Positions 31,693 through 43,435 of a stretch of DNA of 64,000 nucleotides are shown here, piece by piece; positions within the stretch are counted from its first letter, which is position 1, and each line of letters starts with the position of its first letter. Where the stretch lies: contig OZ020487.1 in assembly GCA_963971405.1 (NCBI GenBank), positions 45,605,039 to 45,669,038 of the forward strand, written 5' to 3'. This DNA is from Psococerastis gibbosa (Eukaryota; Arthropoda; Insecta; Psocodea; Psocidae). Below the pieces are notes generated by a model. It saw nothing but the letters and a program-made list of their open reading frames with translations, did not search any database and was not told the DNA's origin. Made by a program: the position numbers and the translations under genes.

Positions 31693-31962
31693 TAAGGCGG
31701 CTATTCCACCGGCGTATTTACTTCATATTTGATTTTGTCATTGACGTTTGTTTTGTTTTAAGGAGACTATTATGTAGATACTTAACTTATCTATTATCAA
31801 TTAAGTTATAATATGGTAGCAGACATCATTAATAAGTCTACCATATTATAACTTAATTTATAACAGATAAGTTAAGTATCTACATAATAGTCTCCTTAAA
31901 ACAAAACAAACGTCAATGACAAAATCAAATATGAAGTAAAATCGCCGATGAAATGGCCGCCT
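31693..31962. mobile_element. Hairpin element of the GGCG family (long-arm type, copy 2)
   Basis: Same arms as 25529-25803. The ends are TAAGGCGGCTATTCCACCGG and a slightly diverged complement. The loop is GGTAGCAGACATCATTAATA then GTCTACC. Confidence 0.8.
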
Positions 31963-31998
31963 ATAAGTGAAGTTGGTTTGCTATTATTAAACTTTCCT

Positions 31999-32142
31999 TG
32001 GGCGCTTATTCCACCAACATCAATAGTGATAGTAAATGTAGTATTGACGTGGTAGCAGACATTTTTAGACTGCCTTTAATGTCTGCTACCACGTCAATAC
32101 TACATTTATTATCACTATTGACGTTGGTGGAATAAGCGCCTT
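31999..32142. mobile_element. Hairpin element of the GGCG family (short-arm type, copy 2)
   Basis: The ends TGGGCGCTTATTCCACCAAC and its complement match 27129-27271. The loop is GGTAGCAGACATTTTTAGAC then TTTAATGTCTGCTACC. Three different members of the family lie within 710 bp here. Confidence 0.8.
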
Positions 32143-32430
32143 GCAGAATCTAGTTTATAACAAGTCATAGAAACAACGCAGTAAACTTGTATTTCTATAC
32201 AAAAAATAATGATACTATGCCCTTTTCTAATAGGTTATCATGGGCTCAATTTTTGCGATTTGACCCGCCTATCACAGCGAATTATTTCTATAGGGAAATT
32301 ATCCATTTTACAAATGAAATTATTTATATTATACAATTAATTCGAAATAAAAATAAATATAACCGCCATTTTTATAAGGAGAATTTACTATAATTTTAAG
32401 TGATAATTATAAGTGAGTCGTCTAAAATCT

Positions 32431-32611
32431 AAGTCGCCAATGTAATCTATGACTATGACAAATGTTTCAGGAACAACAAAGCCTGTAAAATACAGTACAA
32501 ATGACATACTGTATTAAACTAAACTGACAGTACAGTTACTGTACTTATTTGTACAGTATTTACAGGGTTTGTGGTTTCTGAAAAATTAGTCACAGATTAC
32601 ATTGGCGGCTT
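32431..32611. repeat. Foldback repeat of another family
   Basis: The arms AAGTCGCCAATGTAATCTAT and its near complement at the right end enclose a stem with ACAGTACAAAT and ACTGTACTT. It lacks the GGCG tip and the TCTGCTACC loop, so it is kept apart from the hairpin family. Confidence 0.65.
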
Positions 32612-32958
32612 TGATATTATACTAGCCGACTCAAGTAGCCAGTAGGTCTGGGTTCATAAAAAGTCCTTCATTACTATAACTTTCTACTGTTGGCAGCATT
32701 TACCCACAGGAATAATTACTCCTACTTGGTGGGAACCACTCTAAATATTTTCTGAATTGCCATGTTTTAGGTTCGCTGTCCCAACTTTTGACCTATATAT
32801 GCCGGAAACGTCAAATGTTTCCAAAAAATTGGCGCAGTCTCCATTGAATGCTTACGCGCAAGAAGTTATTGGTTGTATTTTATTTTCTAAGAAGCCTAAA
32901 CTTGAATAATCAATAGATAATGAACAATTCTGTAGTTATTATTTTATTACGAATGTTC

Positions 32959-33308
32959 GCCCGGTACACACGGACTATTTTTTTTTCATTGTAGCAAATG
33001 GACGGTAGGAAAACCCGAATCAACTTCATATTTTTGACGCTGACGAGTGTTCCGGTCGTGTGGAGAGGGAACCGTGCACCGGCGGTGTGCGGTCGGCTTC
33101 GCGCCAGACTCAGAATCTTCTGAAGTTGACTCAGTGGTTCTCCAACTACCCATTTTCGACTATGAAAAAGACAAACGTCTACGGCGAGAGTTCCCGTCGT
33201 GTGGAGAGGAAACCGTGCACCGGTGGTGTGCGGTCGGCTTCGCGCCAGACTATGGAAGAAAAAAAACGTCCGCAACTCGCGCGTGCCTATCATCCATGTG
33301 TACCGGGC
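32959..33308. repeat. TIR element with an internal 62-bp direct duplication
   Basis: The ends are GCCCGGTACACACGGA and the imperfect complement CCATGTGTACCGGGC. Two 62-bp direct repeats lie at 33049-33110 and 33190-33251, with three differences by eye. They have an open frame in several phases, but no protein is recognised. 33310-35200 holds no gene I can identify; it includes a C-run at about 34239 and an AT microsatellite at 35031. Confidence 0.6.
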
Positions 33309-35030
33309 CTGAGATCAATTAGGTTTAAGAACGATCCAATTAAATCTGAAGCATTTAAATAGGACCTGAGTCTGTTAGGCGTGTTCCTGGAGTTCTAAGG
33401 TAAGGTGCAGAGACCCCAATTGTCAGTGGGACAGATCAGCCTCGTAGCTGGCAAAACCTTAAAACATCAAATGGCTTATTATTTTCACATTTGGGCGGTA
33501 AATTGTTCACATTTAACATCAATCAACAAGGGTATAAGGTATTGGCAGCCTCCCTAATTAAGGAATGTAAAAATTAATAACAGGAGTTGAATTATATACT
33601 TTTATTATATAATAGTAAATATGTTATATGCACATGGCTGGCTAACTAGTTGCTCAAATTATTACATAGACATACAACCTAAATACAGTAAAACAACATT
33701 TTGTAAAGGAAAAAAGGTTTCACAGAATCGTTAAGAACTAACTAACGTTTTCGGGCAATTTGTACATCCGCTATTTATTTTTCTGGGTGTGATTTGGCTA
33801 ATTGGAGATCTACTGAAATCACGGAATGCTCAAGTAACAGGACTAGAAGACTCGTATCTGTACTTGGTTAAGTCATGCTTCCACCTGTTTGTCCATTATC
33901 GCTTGTAGCCGGTGTAGGTTGATATTGATCGCAAATTCAACAAAATGCACCCCCAACATACGTGTAAAGCGCGCCGACGGACGATTAAACTTTGAAAACA
34001 ATTTAATTAGACTACCTACTTAATCGAAATTAACTTACAACTACAATGCATAAAATAGTTACCTAAACCAACGACTTACCGGTATGTGAAAGAAAACATC
34101 TTTGGTTAAAATTGAGCCGAAAAGATTGGTCATTGTGCTTAGCTTAACTGAGCCCAAATGGGAATGTTACTTACCCACAGGCATTAATGATAAATAGACT
34201 TCTTGTAATTTACAGGGGTGCCAATTGAGGGGGGCTTTTGCCCCCCCCCCCCCTGGACTCTAGCGAGTGTGCGAATTCAGCAAGTACAGTGAAAACCCTA
34301 ATTATAGTCATATATAAAGTAAAATGTAACATAAATAAAAGAGGAATATTTTGATCCCTCTTTAATCTGTGTAATATAATTTTTTAAGCCGTCATTATTG
34401 TTTACTGTATTGAGTACAGTATGTTTTACGCATGCAGGCGTATTTTGAACTTAGATTTTCTTTTAATGCTCTGCCCTCCTAACACTGCCAACAGAACTCT
34501 AAATTGGCGCCATAAGTAAGCAACGTTAAACTGGTTTCTCATATTTATAACTGAAAGTATGTTAGTGACAGGGCGCGCCACTGAAAAAACGCAAATTGTA
34601 CATAAATAACAGATGAACCTCAGCCAATCCGCCGATTATCGCGTATCTATAGACTATATTAACCAGCACAAAGACCAATTTAACAAAAATATAATAATTA
34701 ATAAAATATTCTGCCCCTATTGGAATAACACCGTTGTTAGTGGCTAGCAAATATGATAACAAAACATAACAGCTTTGGTAAAATATAGGAAATACGTTTT
34801 GATAGTTTTAATTGCACGGTCTAATTGGTTACCGGAATCACAGTAGAAAATTAGTCTACATCAAACTCTACCCTTAGTACAGGGTGTACCACAGCTGCTT
34901 GAGATAAGAAAAGGTGTACAGTACCCACAGCCCTTTTGTGGTGTTCTCAGATTACCTAAGAGACAACATGAAGGGTGGGGAGGGGGGGGGGAGAACCTTA
35001 CGAATGTAAAAAGTCAAATTTCACGGGGAA

Positions 35031-35057
35031 ATATATATATATATATATATATATATA
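35031..35057 (+). repeat. (AT)n microsatellite
   Basis: About 13 AT units are followed by AAAGGAGAAG. Confidence 0.9.
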
Positions 35058-35253
35058 AAGGAGAAGAAAGACATAAAGTATAAGAAAATGTTCTATGTGT
35101 TGATGTACATTATGTGACCGTCACCCAACACCGATCAGCCACAGTTCATGAACTTTATATTGAATTGATAACATATTGGGCAGAAGCCTAACTGTGTAAT
35201 AAAAGCCAATGGAACCATTTACCACCACGAACGTTGTGAAACAAGCGGCGTTT

Positions 35254-38200
35254 TCAGCGGGGCGCCCGCAGTAGTGTAAACACAAATGCTGCTATTTTTT
35301 CGTAGGTTGCAAACATTAGAGCTGCGGTGAGGACAGTCTGTAGCAGTTTGGCTTCCATGCCCTTGTATAGACCGTTCACTCCGTATTTACTGAAAAACGT
35401 AACAATAATTTATCTACTGTTTCTAACAAAAGGCATTAAAGGAGAAACAGTATATCTATATGGCCTTTTCAATGCCCTTTTTAACAAATGAAACAGTAGA
35501 AGAGTGGAGGCCTAGTTGCTGCTGAGCCCCCGAATCCCGATATACTATCTTTGAAGTCTACGCAGTGGCACTGAAGATGTCGACCGCTGTCATGTACATA
35601 ATATAAATATTCACGCATTAGGCCAGATCAAGCGGCCATGAATGCAATGGATGAACAATAACCACTTTTGGTGAGTTAATTTATATCGCGACTTATCCGA
35701 ATGAATGATAGAAACATTCATTTAATTACAAATACATAACATTCGGCGCAGTCGGTAGGATTCGAACCTACGCTCCCAAAGGGAATCTGATTTCCAATCA
35801 TAAAATGTTGACGAAGCATTTGAAGGTACGCTTACAGATCGACATCCCGGATCCTACTGTTTCTCTGGCCTCGAAAGTCTTTGTAATTATATAGCCCTTT
35901 TAACCTGAGTCTGCTGAGATGAAGTTCATCAGAACAGCCACTCAGACTACAAGACGGGATAGTATTCGGAAAGAAGTGATAAAACTGTCGCTGCAAAACG
36001 AGGACTTTGTCCGGACTCTGCTGCTTTTTTTTTTTGTTGTTCACCAGTGCTGCACAGCTTCCTGAGATCCAGAGAGTACCCATTATTTTATTTACGCTAA
36101 CCAGCTAGCTCCATGATATTTACCTTATAATGTACGAGGCAAGTTCCAAGGCATCCGCATCTTGTTTCAAATCAGTATAGCTGTGGCCATGCTGCAATAA
36201 ATCATGAATATTTGTCAGAAAAGGTCCAAAAAGACATAGCAAGCATAGGTTATAATACAGCAGTGGGAGCCTGTTTGATAGTAGGTTATATATTGCAGTA
36301 TTATATGGTATATATACACTGACATTAAACTAACTTTGGTTGAAGAGGTCTTTTCTGTAGTTGCAATCTAGCAATTGGTTTGCAGCAAATCTTTCCACCT
36401 CCTTCCACTCCTCCCGTTCTCTTGAGTTCCAAGTAGGTTCCGCACCTAATATCTTTCTTGAGGTCAAAAGGGGTAACCTACCCGTTATTATCGGAATTAG
36501 AGGATATTGAAAAGACTGGACTTGGCGGGATTCGAACCCACGATCTACGCCTATCTACGAGCATATAAGTAGAGGATTTAGAGGGGACTGCACTTGTCTA
36601 GCTTGTGGTCCAATGGTTAAGACGACGCCCCGGTTTAGGCGTAGATTGTAGGTCCTTCAGTCACCTATACAATACCTGTCTTGAATTACGCATGTTGTGT
36701 GTAGGGACCTGACCTGACCAACTCTTCGTTCTAAATACGGCGGTTTCGTGAACTTTCCGCCCGACGTTTGAGCAGTTAGCCGTAATTAGCTGCATATTTT
36801 AGGGAGGGATTAGAACGGCGAAAAAAAAATCCGTTATGATGAAGCAATAGAATCTAGGCTTGGGGGCCGTAGTCAATCTGAAAGCGTACCTAGTGTATAC
36901 TGTAGAGTTACCGTTAGTTAGCTACTGAGCCTCCGAGACACACTCTTAGAAGTCTACGCACAAGATGATTACCGCAGATGCTGGCGAAACGTTTTGTAGT
37001 GCGCTTTCAGACCGACCACGTCCTACCAGCCCGGATTCTGCTGCTTCACCATCTGACTCCGGCCGTGAGAGCCATTGTAACTCACCCTTAATTTCGTCTG
37101 CAACACTTGTAGTGGGTACGTAATAAGGGTGGCAACTGCCTTAGCCACCGCACCCACAAAGAAATAAGAGAGGGGCCCAAGATTGGCTCCCGGGAATATA
37201 ATTTGCAACTGTCGCTTCAAAGCCTCATATGTCATGAACTGAATAGCTGGGTTAGAGACCAGGATGAGGGAGGGCAGCGTTCCTGACCACAGTCTAGCCA
37301 CGCCTTCTTTTGCTGCTATCTTGCGTAGACCATCTGAAACCAATATAAATGTATTTAAGGCTTATAGCACTCGGGAGTAACTTGCAACTTTAGCTTCAAA
37401 GCCTCATATGTCGTAAACTGAATCAAGGATGAATGAGAGAGAGTTCCTGACCTGGAACTGGAATTGTGAACTGAATAGCAGGGTGGATGAGGGCAGTGTT
37501 CCTGACTACAATCTAGCCACGCCTTATTTTGCTGCTTTCTTGCGTAGACCATCGGAAACCAATTGAAAGCACCAAGGAATACAACTTGCAACTTATATGG
37601 CATATTAAGCCATGTTATATTATGATGTTCTGTGCATCTACCTCCAGAGCCCTCAACAATCTTACATCAACATTTTCAACGAAATTACAAAACCTTAATT
37701 GGCTATGTAAAATGTATCACTGGTAAATACTAAATTGTGATGCATAAAAATACCGAATATCCGGTACTCGGGCAAATCATTCGTGACATCCCTAGACTGC
37801 TCAATGATCAACAGTGGAAGGATATTTTCCTAATTAATCTAATAGCAAATGCCGTTAAGATAATTTTGGGGCTTAGAATCTTCTAGAAACTCCCATCATT
37901 TCCCTTGGAAATACTTTAACAACCGTAGCATTAAATGCCAAGGTCAACGTTAAATTTGGTAATAAATTAATCTTACACAAACAGTGAAAATCCAACAACC
38001 ATAGGATTCCCTACGTTAAATACCAAGGTCAACTGTAAATTTGGCTCTAAAATTAATCTTGCACGAACAGTGAACCCCGATAAACGCTGATTAAGTATAA
38101 TAAAAAGATAACGCCTTCTTTAACCCACACAACCGATAAGAAAACAATATCATTTCAATTTAAGGTCATTAGGGGTAAAGTTTACATTAACTGTACCTTG

Positions 38201-41200
38201 TAGATATGTTTTTCAATCGAGCCCACCAATCAGAATTACGAATACAAGGGTACTAACCAATGAGCGAGGAGTAGCGGGGGTGCCCGCTGCCCACATGTTG
38301 CATCTTCATCCGTGTGTTCACTACCCAGAGTGGAGTTGTAGATAAAACATTGATAGCCCCCGCAATGCAGGCCAGCAGGAGGTCTTTACTGGCACTCTGG
38401 TCCTTGGCCCGCCCTTGCATCAGCTTTAGCCCGTGGAACGTGTAGAAGTAGACAAAATTGGAAGCACAGACACTCTGAAGGACTGGTAGAAGTCCGACGT
38501 AGAAGGTTTTTCTAGAAAGTAATTTAAAGAAGAGTTTGGTGAAAATGAAGAGAAATAGAATAAGAGTTCCTAAAATACTTCTTCTTCAATCAACGCCCGT
38601 CCTTGGCTGGCATGCCATTTGACACCGTGCCGCATAGTACACCTGGGCCATTCGTAGTTCGGTTTTCTACCCCAATGCCAATGCAGCTGAATACTTCGGC
38701 ATTTCCTTCTCCTTGAAATTAGAGGGGATCAGTCAGTGATACCTATTCTATGGAGGTGGCTCTGGAGGTATTCGAAACACTAAAAATACAAATCCTGTGC
38801 ATAGTTTATTAATCACATTTCACAAGGTTATCTCAGCCATGTTTTGTTGTTGATAGAAACACAATATATATAATATAATTTAAAAAACGCCATGGCACGA
38901 GAACCCATCGACGGTTTAAGTCTGATGATTACTACATGATTCTCCTTTTTGAACATTGCTCTATTTGGGATGTGGTCAGTAACAGTTATTTATTATTAAT
39001 TTATTTATACACGTAGGCCTGCATGTAGTATGGCCCATTGAACCTTGCTCTACCAACGACCCCATTGGTTTACTGGCATTGGTATTGTTTCCGAATGAAT
39101 TTCTAGCCATTGGCAAACTGGTTCTCTCCTCGATGGCAACCCACACTGCTTACAAGTGCCAATGAGCAAGCTCAGACATGCTTACCATTGAAATTGTAAT
39201 AAGTGTCAGCTCGATAGAGAAAAAAGACTAACAAGCTACTAGCTAACTAACATTTAGTTCCTGGACCTGTAGAGTAGTGGTACAGGCTCCGACTTTCACC
39301 CAAAAGGTTGTTGGTTCGAGACACTGGCTACATTTTCTGGCCATCCTTCGGAGGGCATGTGAAGCAGGCGGTCCCGGGTCATCCTAGTTAAGTGTAAGTT
39401 ATAGCCCTAACTCCGCTAGGTTGGCTTAGTAAGAGAACACCAAAAAGTTAAGATTTATTTATTTAGTTTACCAAAATCACCAAAGGGCGATGCTGACAAG
39501 ATGATTTTACAAAAAGTCGAAAAGTAGTTTTCTTAGCGGGAATTACGCAGTTTGAATGCATTATTTGAAGAGAAAAAAAACTACCAGAGATATTTGATTC
39601 ATTCTAGACTGTTTGTTTAAGGTCAAGTTTCACGAAAAGCCATGTCACCTATTGGTAAGTTCAATTAGCGGCTTATATTACGTGTCCTTATGCAGATCAA
39701 TATTACGACATGTATACATTTTCCTTCTTCTTTAAATGCCTCTTCTAGCGAAGATTGGGCGTAACCATGACAATTAGGACCTGCTATTCTGGCTTATACC
39801 GCAAGGTGCTTATTAGCTTCTAGAAATAAATCATCAACTCACGAGCCTTCCTTTGAAATAAGTTCCTTGATAACCTTAAGCGTGCTGCCTTTCAGCTTGT
39901 CGTCAACTGTAATCAAATAAGCTAGTATAATTACAGAGGCTTTCACGGCCGAAATCTGAAGAGCAAGCAGTAAAATTCAGACTGATGGGCCGGGGGAGAG
40001 TTAGTAGCAGCGGAGTTGTAGCCCGGGATCTACTGCTTCATCAAATAAGCTAGGTTGAGCTTTAAGTGGGAACAGGGGTGGATTCAGGATTTTAGTCAAC
40101 CGGGTTCCGGCACGAAGAGAACTCGGCTACCCGCTCCAAAGCTAAGATAGTTTACTATGGAAAGGGGAGGCCATGGACTTCACTTTTGCACATTCTGTCA
40201 AAATATCACTTGCACTATTACCCACTTATCACACCCCCTCCCTGGGGAAACAGCCTATATTTAGGTTTGAAGCATTTTTAGCTGGATCCGCCACTGAATG
40301 GAGTAACTATTTAATTTACTAATAATATTATTGTATTTTCTTGATTTTTTTTTTTAATGCGTGAAAGTGACAGCTGCAGTCATTAATTAGCCTCTTTTGC
40401 ATAGAAATCCATAGAGAAATGACGTAAAATCCCAATGTTTTGATTGATTAAGTGTGGTTGGGCCCATGATCTGATTGGCTAAGCGTGAAAGACGTACTTT
40501 TAAAAATGAAGTAAAACAAGGGAAGAAGACAACTTACGTTGCATCCGTGAGCGAACCGTGTCCAAAGGAAAAAACACTGACATCGCCACAACAGCGCCCT
40601 GAAATTACCAATAAATCAATTGTATATAAGCCGTTAATTGACAGCGGACTCATAGCTAGTGCCACTGCATTGCAGCCTACGGTAGGGACTGTACCTGACT
40701 TGCGTCTTGCACAATGATTGAGAGGGAAAGGTTTACCTACTGTGACATTGTTAGCGGTAAACTACATCAAGCAGAAAAATCACAGGATGTTGATTAAGGC
40801 GTCCTACGCAAGTGTTGCGCGAACAAAAGTCAACTTACAAATGATACATGCGATAGAGCTTTCGCATATAAAATAATTTGTAAGATGACCATCCGTCCTG
40901 TAACACTTGTACAGTATGCCTCAGTCAACTTGCTGTGATGTTTCTGCTGTGAGGTATGGTTTAACTTCATGTAGTTTACCAATAGTCAGCAGTTTATTGA
41001 GACCCACATCGTTGTGCCATTCATTAGCATTGTCGAAATTGAATAAAATGCGCCGCGGCACAATCCTTGGCCTGAGTAGACCTGAGGACTGGTAGAGGAT
41101 CCTCTCTAATTGTTTGGATGCAGGTCCTTCGGGAAGTAACTTTTCTTATATATCGAGCTTCGAACCTCGACTTCCTGGATTAGAGTCTAGTTCTTTGGAC

Positions 41201-42906
41201 TAAGCAAGTGCTCCCTCACTATTGAGCACTGCCATTCTCTGCAGCAGTTGTAGACTTCATCACTATCGTCATCACTTAAACAAATCTGAATTTGACGGGT
41301 TTCGGACGCACGATTTATGTCTGTCCGGGGCATCGTCTTTATGGGATAAACATAGATCGTGGTTTCGAATACCGCCAAGCCCATATTTTTCTAAATTCAG
41401 TTATAACGAGAAGGTTGCCTCATCCCCACTTCCACCTAAATTAGTTAAATGTAATTTTAAAAAAAACATAATAGTCTCCTTAGTAACCTTGTAAAACTTG
41501 TTGTCACTCATTGTTAAAAATAATAACTTTGTATAGTTTTACGTAATAAAATAAAATTAAAACATACACAACCGGTTTCGGCTCACGCCATCGTCAAGTG
41601 CGATTGAAAACAGATAAAACAAAAAGGTATGCAAGCTAGTAGTAGAATGGTTGGACACAGTCCCAGGCCACGGTGTGGTCCCATAGGACAGTGGACCTCC
41701 TGATTATAGTGGATTCCGAACCACTTGGGAAACAGAGTGAAGTCACACGATTAGTTCGGAGGTGACCAGGACAAGTCCTACCATGTTTCCCTACCGGCAC
41801 TGTGCACACGACCAAGTTATCTGCATCTTTGAACCTGCTCTGGTCTTAAACTTAAAAAGGTTATGCATTAAGTAACGTTTTGTTTTTAACCATAGCTTCC
41901 CTAATCTCAATGGTTTCTAAATTATCAAGAAGTTTCCCCTTGTTTTGGCTACATGTAAGATCTTAAAATTATCGAAATAACGGGCATGGCTGTGGGTGTT
42001 TATATGTTGGGCAAAGGCGGACTGAGTGTCGGGTTTTCCAGCGGACCAGAGCAGGTTCAAAGATGCAGATAACTTGGTCGTGTGCACAGTGCCGGTAGAG
42101 AAACATGGTAGGACTTGTCCTGGTCACCTCCGAACTAATCGTGTGACTTCACTGTGTTTCCCAAGTGGTTCGGAATCCACTATAATCAGGAGGTCCACTG
42201 TCCTATGGGCCCACACCGTGGCCTGGGACTGTGTCCAACCATTCTACTACTAAACAATGCGATGCTGTGTGTTATCCTGACAATGAGTTTTGTTTTGTCT
42301 GTTTTCAATCGCACAATGGCGTGAGCCGAAACCGGTTGTGTATGTTTTAATGTTATTTTATTGCGTAAAACTATACAAAGTTATTATTTTTAACAATGAG
42401 TTAAATGTAAGTATTATATACTATATAATGCTGCAATGCATTAGTTAAACCTACTGTTTATTAACGTTCCCATAGTTAATTTTTCTCTTTAGTGTTCACA
42501 CTGTTACCTTGAGTTTGGGTTTAGACTAAAGGCTTAATTAATTATTGCAAATAAGCCCACTGGGTAGGTAGGGCCTACTGTATTCAGTTAGTGCCATCCA
42601 CGTAGCCTGGAGTTTCCAGTTCCCCGTCTGCTCAAAGAAAAATGTTCGAGCCGATCATTCAGTTATTTTCTATTCACATTAACTACCTTAGATTAGCCTA
42701 TTAAGCTTATGTTACACTCCGTTAATTGGATTTTTTTATTAACATCGGTTAAAAGATATAAGGGCGCATAGGAAAAAAGGCAGGTGTCATAAGTCAAGGC
42801 AAACAATACAAAAAACTGATAATTTACTCACCGAGGATCCAGCCACTGCGTGTGTTAGTGTTTTGTATGAGAAGAGAGTTTTTAATATATCGTTTACTTG
42901 AGACAT
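35254..42906 (-). CDS. Slc25a17: Peroxisomal membrane carrier PMP34 (SLC25A17), complete, seven exons
   Basis: The exons, in transcript order, are 42832-42906, 40538-40598, 39843-39906, 38258-38511, 37086-37333, 36124-36191 and 35254-35389. They total 906 nt, or 301 residues; the family is about 300-310. All phases agree. This mitochondrial-carrier-fold protein sits in the peroxisomal membrane and exchanges nucleotides and CoA-type cofactors. The three carrier signatures are present: PLDTVRSR (from residue 36), [10 protein letters not shown] (P127) and [10 protein letters not shown] (P225). [13 protein letters not shown] and [16 protein letters not shown] are diagnostic for PMP34. The start ATG at 42904-42906 begins [14 protein letters not shown]. 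Introns contain a decayed copy of exon 5, SINEs and a 0.9-kb inverted repeat. Confidence 0.95.
35747..35800 (-). other. tRNA-Ser-like 3' half
   Basis: On the minus strand it reads from a TTGGAAATC anticodon-arm-like stretch through a long variable arm to GGTTCGAATCCTACC and an acceptor-like end. There is no matching 5' half upstream, so it is a fragment of a tRNA gene or SINE, not a working tRNA. It lies in the last intron of the PMP34 gene. Confidence 0.45.
36480..36670. repeat. Two tRNA-derived SINE heads in opposite orientation (family C)
   Basis: At 36505-36560 the minus strand has a GGGTTCGAATCCC B box. At 36600-36655 the plus strand has GTGGTCCAATGGTTAAGACG. Together they form an imperfect inverted pair in a PMP34 intron. 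Confidence 0.5.
37360..37600 (-). pseudogene. Decayed tandem duplicate of PMP34 exon 5
   Basis: On the minus strand the copy starts with an acceptor-like GGTTTC followed by GATGGTCTACGCAAGA, as in the true exon (37086-37333). It keeps GACATATGAGGCTTTGAAGC near its end. It has an early in-frame TAA, internal rearrangement and no usable frame. It lies directly upstream of the real exon within the intron. Confidence 0.8.
38990..39215 (+). repeat. Dispersed repeat, second copy of 1014-1312
   Basis: Shared words include TGGCCCATTGAACCTTGC, CAACGACCCCATTGG and CAAGCTCAGACATGCT. Confidence 0.6.
39256..39440 (+). repeat. SINE family A copy
   Basis: The head has GTAGAGTAGTGGTACAGG and TTGGTTCGAGACAC. 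The body has CCTTCGGAGGGCATGTGAAG and GGTCCCGG. It ends CTCCGCTAGGTTGGCTTAGT. Plus-strand copy in a PMP34 intron. Confidence 0.65.
41506..42401. mobile_element. 0.9-kb inverted-repeat element in PMP34 intron 1
   Basis: The left arm (41506-41845) and right arm (42044-42401) are close inverted copies around a 198-bp spacer. The outer ends are ACTCATTGTTAAAAATAA and its complement. The arms include ACACAACCGGTTTCGGCTCA and, on the inner side, the unit also found alone at 8752-8945. Outside it, TTAAATGTAA occurs at 41445-41454 and 42401-42410, possibly a 10-bp target duplication if the left boundary is really at 41455. No transposase frame is present. Confidence 0.75.
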
Positions 42907-43435
42907 TTTACAAAGTACTTTTTACTATATAAAAAAGACGAAATGCCACTCTGTTCAATGGGCTATGTTAGGAACAATACAACAATTCACTACACATTAG
43001 AGTGATGATAAAAATGTACTGACAGTAATTACAGTGGTTCATTTATCTCCTCAGCATGATTTGCAAGTTTGTTTACACCCGTCACCCCTACCACTCGCAA
43101 GCAGCCGACTTTCTGGAGTTAGTTCGAAGCTTACCCGTTAGGTGGCAGGAGAGATGGAACATTTGAGCGCGCCAAAAAAATATTTTTAAATCATGAGGCA
43201 GCCAGCTGGCACGTTTTTGTTGTTTTTTTTGCGCTAATTTTTTCCTGGATTTTTGCTCTAAGCTGTTGATAACGAATCCAACAGAAGACTATACGGGCTG
43301 CATAAAGTGCATAGCCTTGCGTAGTGCGGTTGGATCTGGGAGTGCGGTTGGATAGTGTTTAGCTTACCTACCTATTCCTTTCGCAGTTTTCTATACTGCT
43401 TCTTCAACTATTTTATAGTTTATTGGCAGTGATAA

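Noticed and set aside
31435..32142. CRISPR array made of GTAGCAGACATT repeats
   Set aside because: The repeats are inverted pairs in hairpins, not regularly spaced direct repeats, and this is an animal genome.
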